From contig JANVCC010000020.1 in NCBI GenBank assembly GCA_025345505.1, positions 54,550,772 through 54,614,771 of the forward strand: a stretch of DNA of 64,000 bases, given 5' to 3'. Source of the DNA: Todiramphus chloris collaris. Taxonomy: Eukaryota; Chordata; Aves; Coraciiformes; Alcedinidae. This document shows positions 59,417 to 64,000 of the stretch, in pieces (within the stretch, counting starts at the first letter, position 1; each line of letters begins with the position of its first letter). The translations under genes were made by a program, and so were the position numbers. The notes under the pieces are model-generated. The model ran no database searches and was not told the origin of the DNA. It saw only the letters and a program-made list of their open reading frames with translations.

Positions 59417-62400
59417 TGGAGCACCAGGCAAGCTTTTTCCATTTGAATTTTAAAGGAAAAAGAACACGCTTTTTTTCCCATTTATAGCGCATACTTTGGA
59501 CAGTGCTGACAACAATTAAAATGGGGAAAAAAGGTTTCCCAAATACCTCAGCATTGTCTGGACAACTACTGAACTTTAATAATAATTTCAAGGAATTAAG
59601 ATAGGAAAATACCAGAATCATAACAATAGTGCTATCTTATCAGCAGGCTATTGGGGGAAATAAAAGAAAGAAGATTCATTTGTTGGCCAGCAATAAAAAT
59701 CAAAATAACTGCAAGCAGCCTCAGGGCTAGAATCTTCTCTTATTTACACCATCCAGGTAATTCCATTTATTGTAATGGGATTACTCCAGGCAGATATTGT
59801 AGTCGTGCAGCTATCTTAACACCTCGTGCAAAACAGAGACCTCTAAGGAGAATTTGGCTCCATGTATTTATGCTTTCTACCAGGCACATACGCCTAAGGG
59901 TCTATAATGAAATGTTAAATAAATAAAGCAAAATAAAAATAGGGACTTCTGGCTCAGATTTTAACTTTGCCCTCCGATTTACCAAGTAAGTATTGAGCCT
60001 GGGAGGTACAGGAAAGTATACAGGATAAAAAGCTCATTTCTCATTACTAATTTGTTACTATTGTTAGCTGGAGTCACAAATAAGGTGATTCAGAATGAAG
60101 ATGTCAGAAAAAAGACCAAATAACTTGAACAGGAAATAACAGCACATTGACTAGATATAGTACCTGGATTACCTTCCAAAGAATGGCTGGCATAGGAAAT
60201 AATTTTCAGTGTGAAACATGGGACGCGAATCAGGAGAGCAAGTGGAGATACACTCTTTAAGTGAATTCTCCATTGCAGAACCCTAAAGCAGGCTATCTTA
60301 GAAGGAGGAAGATAGATTGTATTTTCACATGCCCTCATGTTTCCTTATGCTCCCTTATGTTTCCAGTCACCATGGAAGAAGTAATTGTCAGCTGAGGATG
60401 AATGAATCACTGGAAGGTAAGCAAGTGATATGTCTGGGGCTCTCTGCCCTGCAAAAGGTCTTTCTGTCAGGCTACACATGAAGATCATGTCTTTGGTTAG
60501 ATATCAGCACACCAAGAAATGTTTGTGCATGTCAGTAGTTGAAAATTATTTGACCAGGAATAACAATAGAAATTCACTTACTGATACTAGCTCAGGCAGC
60601 AAAGTCTTCATCTAGGCTGCTGTTTTCTCCTGACTTTGGTCAGTTCTTGCCCACTGGTAGTGTGTATTAGAATAGATGTATTACCTCCATCAGATCCCTC
60701 CATCTCCTAAGGAGGTTTTTGTGACCTGGTCACAGTAAACTATGAAACAAATGTACTGCAATATAAAATGGCTTCCAACCAAACTGATGCAATTTCAAGG
60801 ACCAAATGCTTAAGGACTTGATTTCAAGAGAATGTATACAGATGCTTTTAATGAGATGCAGAAAGAAGTGCTTTACTGAATGAGAAGCTAATGTGCAGCT
60901 GTGAATGTGAAGAGAATGGCTGGCTTCCTAGGACTTCTCATATACCTGGAATAATGCACCTGCTTAAGTTTGAGAGCAATAACTGCTTTATACCTACACT
61001 ACCCACTGAAATCCAGGCAACCAAGTAGGTTGCAGAAAAGTCTCACACAAATGACTCAGCAGAGTGAAAACAGTGTGTTCCATTGCACAATACAGATAAC
61101 ATTTTTCTTTACCAAACACTGCAGGTTGATGTCATGGTTTTAGCACAGAGAAGTTATCTGTACTTGGTGACTAATTCACCTTCGGAAGATATTGCTCCTA
61201 CAGCTGATAACAGACTCAGACAGGAGTCCTGCCACTGAAATAATTTCCCATCAATCTCAATCACTCTGAAAGGCTCAGCCACCAAAGGTTCCCAAGTCAG
61301 CTGGCACACAAATGGCCAGACCCAGCCAATACTTTGTGATCCACTTACTGTAAACACACAGCTAATGAATGTTCATTCCCTTGATGAGTAATTTGGGAAG
61401 TGGAGACATGTCTAAGAGCATTTAGGAGGTATGTAGTAATCAAAAAAAATTTATAAATATTCTGATGCATCTTAAAACAAAGGCACCAATGCCTTCAGAC
61501 AAATAAATAATGCTAATCTTGTATAAAGACACAAGTTATGTCAGGAGCCTCAATCTATTAATGTCATTATCACTGAACTTTGCAGTTGTTACACATTCTG
61601 ACCCCACAGCTTGGGGAAGGATGGGAACAAGACTAATGCAGATAAAAATTGCTGGTTGTTATGGAAACCTTTGCATAATTGTGATAGAGATTTTGGGTCA
61701 GCCTGTGGATTTTCACCATCAGTGATGGCCGCTGCTAACCCTTAATGTCTACTTATCAGGATCTGAGACAGTGCAGCTCTTACAGCAAACAGGATGCCCC
61801 AAATCTAGGAGAAATGCTGATCTGCAAGTGCAAATAAGATGTGTTGGGGTTGCTGTCCACCTTCCCACTGAGCTAAGCTAGAACTTGGCAACACAGTATC
61901 ATAGCCTACAGGAAGACTCGAATCCTATTTGTCTTGATGCTCAGATGGACTGCTCTTCTAAATAGCTGGGCAGAAGAAAAATTGTTGCAGAAATGCACTT
62001 ATGTGCACGCAGACATGCAGACACTTAACAAGAAAGTTGAAAATTATGTTTGGACAATATTGTGCTAAGAACAATCATGGCAGTGGGGGGGAGGGGGGAT
62101 TTCCTTGAGTTTCTTTTCACTACAAATCCCTAAAGGCAGATGATGGGACCTTTTGAACACGGTAAGAATTTGGCAATATGAAGTAACTTGCAAATGCTGT
62201 GCCTGACACAAAATTATCTCCTATAAGGCTGTATTCACTAACTGCCATCTTACAAAGCTTGGAGGCATCAAGGAAGTTGAATTCAGTCTTCCGGTCCTCT
62301 CAGTCCTTCCACAGAGAGTGTCTTCCAAGAAAGGGAATAGGAAACCCGCCTCTGTGTGTGATCATGTTGCCATCTAGTGACGGCAACTTAGTGACTACTC

Positions 62401-64000
62401 AAGCCCTAACACTACTACGCAAGCACAGACAAAGCTGGTTAAGAAGCAACAGGCTCTTGTATAACTGAGACCTCAGGGGAAGTCTAAGCTCTTGCCAACA
62501 TACACAGGATTATGTCTCCTAAAGTTACAAGTCTCACTTAAGCAGAAGTAGCAAGTTCCTTGAGTAGGGCGATAAGGAACTGAAAGCTCACAGAGGCTGT
62601 AGCTCATGTAGTTTTCATTTTTATGCCACCTTTCAGCTCTAGGGCCAACATAGCAGTTCCCCTTCCTGAATTCACATGGAGAGTTGTCAAGACTAACCAA
62701 GTCAGTCATGGCCAGCTAGTCTCTGCTGTTTCTGTGAGATTTGCTCAATTTTTCCAGCTAAGGACACAGAACAAAACATACCAGCATAGGTACTGAACAG
62801 TGCAAGGCCTCGTCTACTGCTCATTGCACCAGGATTCAATAGCAGATTTTCTGGGACAGAAGGAAAATGCAGTGATTTTCTACAGCCCAAAGGTTGTAGG
62901 TAGCCAGCAGTCTTTTAAATGATCAAGATATGTAGGCAAATAAAATTTGGGGATTCCACACACAGGTACTTCTAAAACGCAACTCACTGCTCTTCAGGCA
63001 TCTTTCACCAATCCTGGACCAAGATGCTCTCTCTCCACCAAAGCTATCTGAGTGTTTTTCAAACTCACAATTACAGTAGCATATTTCCATTTTTGGCAAT
63101 TTGAGAAGGAAAACTTCCTTTCATAAACATGTATGTGCTCAGTCCATTTGTATGTAGATAATTATACATATACATGTGTGTCTGTATGAATACATATATA
63201 AACACAGAGCATTTTCTCCAGGATCCAATCTCTTTTTTTCCCTATATACACAATACTACAAAATGAGTAGTAGACAACTGGCCAAAGATACACTGATGCA
63301 CTTATATGTGACTCTCTGCAGTATCTCATCTGAGCTTTTCACCCTGCCTAAGCACCAGACATTACCAACCCAGTCTCTGTATCCTGAAAATGACTTCTAC
63401 CCACAGTATCAGGTTTTGTGGAATTTGCCGTTGTTTTTCCTGCTGTTGAAAGAAGGCCTTCTGTTTCTGCCTTAACAGAGTCACATGTCAATCTAGATCA
63501 GTATCATCTTGTTGGTTCTGTCTGCAAACACAGACACACAGGGTAACAAAAACAGCTCATGTGTTTTCTTCCTATTATTCTCCTATTATCTTTTTCTTTT
63601 GCTTTGGAATATGAAAAGCCACTGATTTGTTTTTACTAAAATATAAATAAATCTTAGGCCATATATTCTCTGATCAAATATAATATATGAAAGGCTAATT
63701 TCAGCACACTTTTCTCCTTGAACTGTTATAGAGGTCTCAATGTGGTTTCCACACAAGAATTGCTAGTAGATACCATTTACTGGCTCAAATTTATTATAGA
63801 TCAAAGAATGAAGAAAATAGGCCTCTTCTTATTGGCAGTGGAACTTTTAGATCACGTGGAAAACCAGAAGGCAAGAGGAAAAGAAACAACATGAGGATAT
63901 ACAGTTGTACTGGGGAGAAAATCATGATCACACTGAAATATATTAGGCACCTAATGATAACTTCCAAAAGCCTTCATAATAATTAAATGCATAAACCAAA

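Larger units (their letters stand above)
52993..64000. other. Unique AT-rich sequence; no gene recognised
   Basis: No exon, RNA gene or transposon is recognised. Besides the 27-bp repeat there is an ATT microsatellite (59391-59416), a G-rich stretch (about 62084-62098) and A/T runs. 57770-58620 is somewhat richer in G+C but has no CpG island character and no recognised coding frame. Confidence 0.45.

Overview
The window looks like bird (Aves) nuclear DNA. Seven pieces of CR1 LINE retrotransposon carry avian-type 3' ends (a direct repeat of the ATTCTGTG kind). There is also a decayed endogenous retrovirus (ERV) with a short LTR, AT-rich unique sequence with mononucleotide runs and microsatellites, and no operon-like coding. 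I found no intact host gene, no exon I can recognise and no RNA gene. Almost all open frames outside the repeats are chance frames. The window is therefore intergenic or deep intronic DNA whose content is a record of transposition.

Layout. 1-484 is a degenerate short-period tandem repeat that continues off the left edge. 1160-4372 is a broken ERV: about 54 bp of LTR start fused to the RT active-site region of pol, then connection/RNase H/integrase, an env transmembrane-subunit remnant, polypurine tract, a 328-bp LTR and a primer-binding-like site. 4373-11837 is unique sequence with a perfect 20-bp tandem repeat near 6.1 kb. 11838-14625 is CR1-E (minus strand), which covers nearly all of ORF2. 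14626-32474 is mostly unique, with long G/C runs, possible ancient MIR-like fragments and a small CR1 piece (CR1-F).

32475-40442 is a CR1 cluster, all on the minus strand. CR1-C is split by two later insertions, CR1-A and CR1-B. Beyond it lies a pair of ~115-bp direct repeats, and then CR1-D, which keeps the 5' UTR and the esterase-type ORF1 but has no 3' half. 40443-64000 is mostly unique, with a slippage-type hairpin at 43.3 kb, CR1-G on the plus strand (52313-52972, nearly identical to CR1-A) and a 27-bp tandem repeat at 54.4 kb.

Nothing here forms a working gene system. The most informative content is the insertion order (C first, then A and B inside it), the near-identical inverted pair A/G, the unusual 5'-only CR1-D, and the rearranged ERV whose LTR is followed by a primer-binding-like site. 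I did not find a new biological system. Family names rest on motifs seen by eye; no database search was run.
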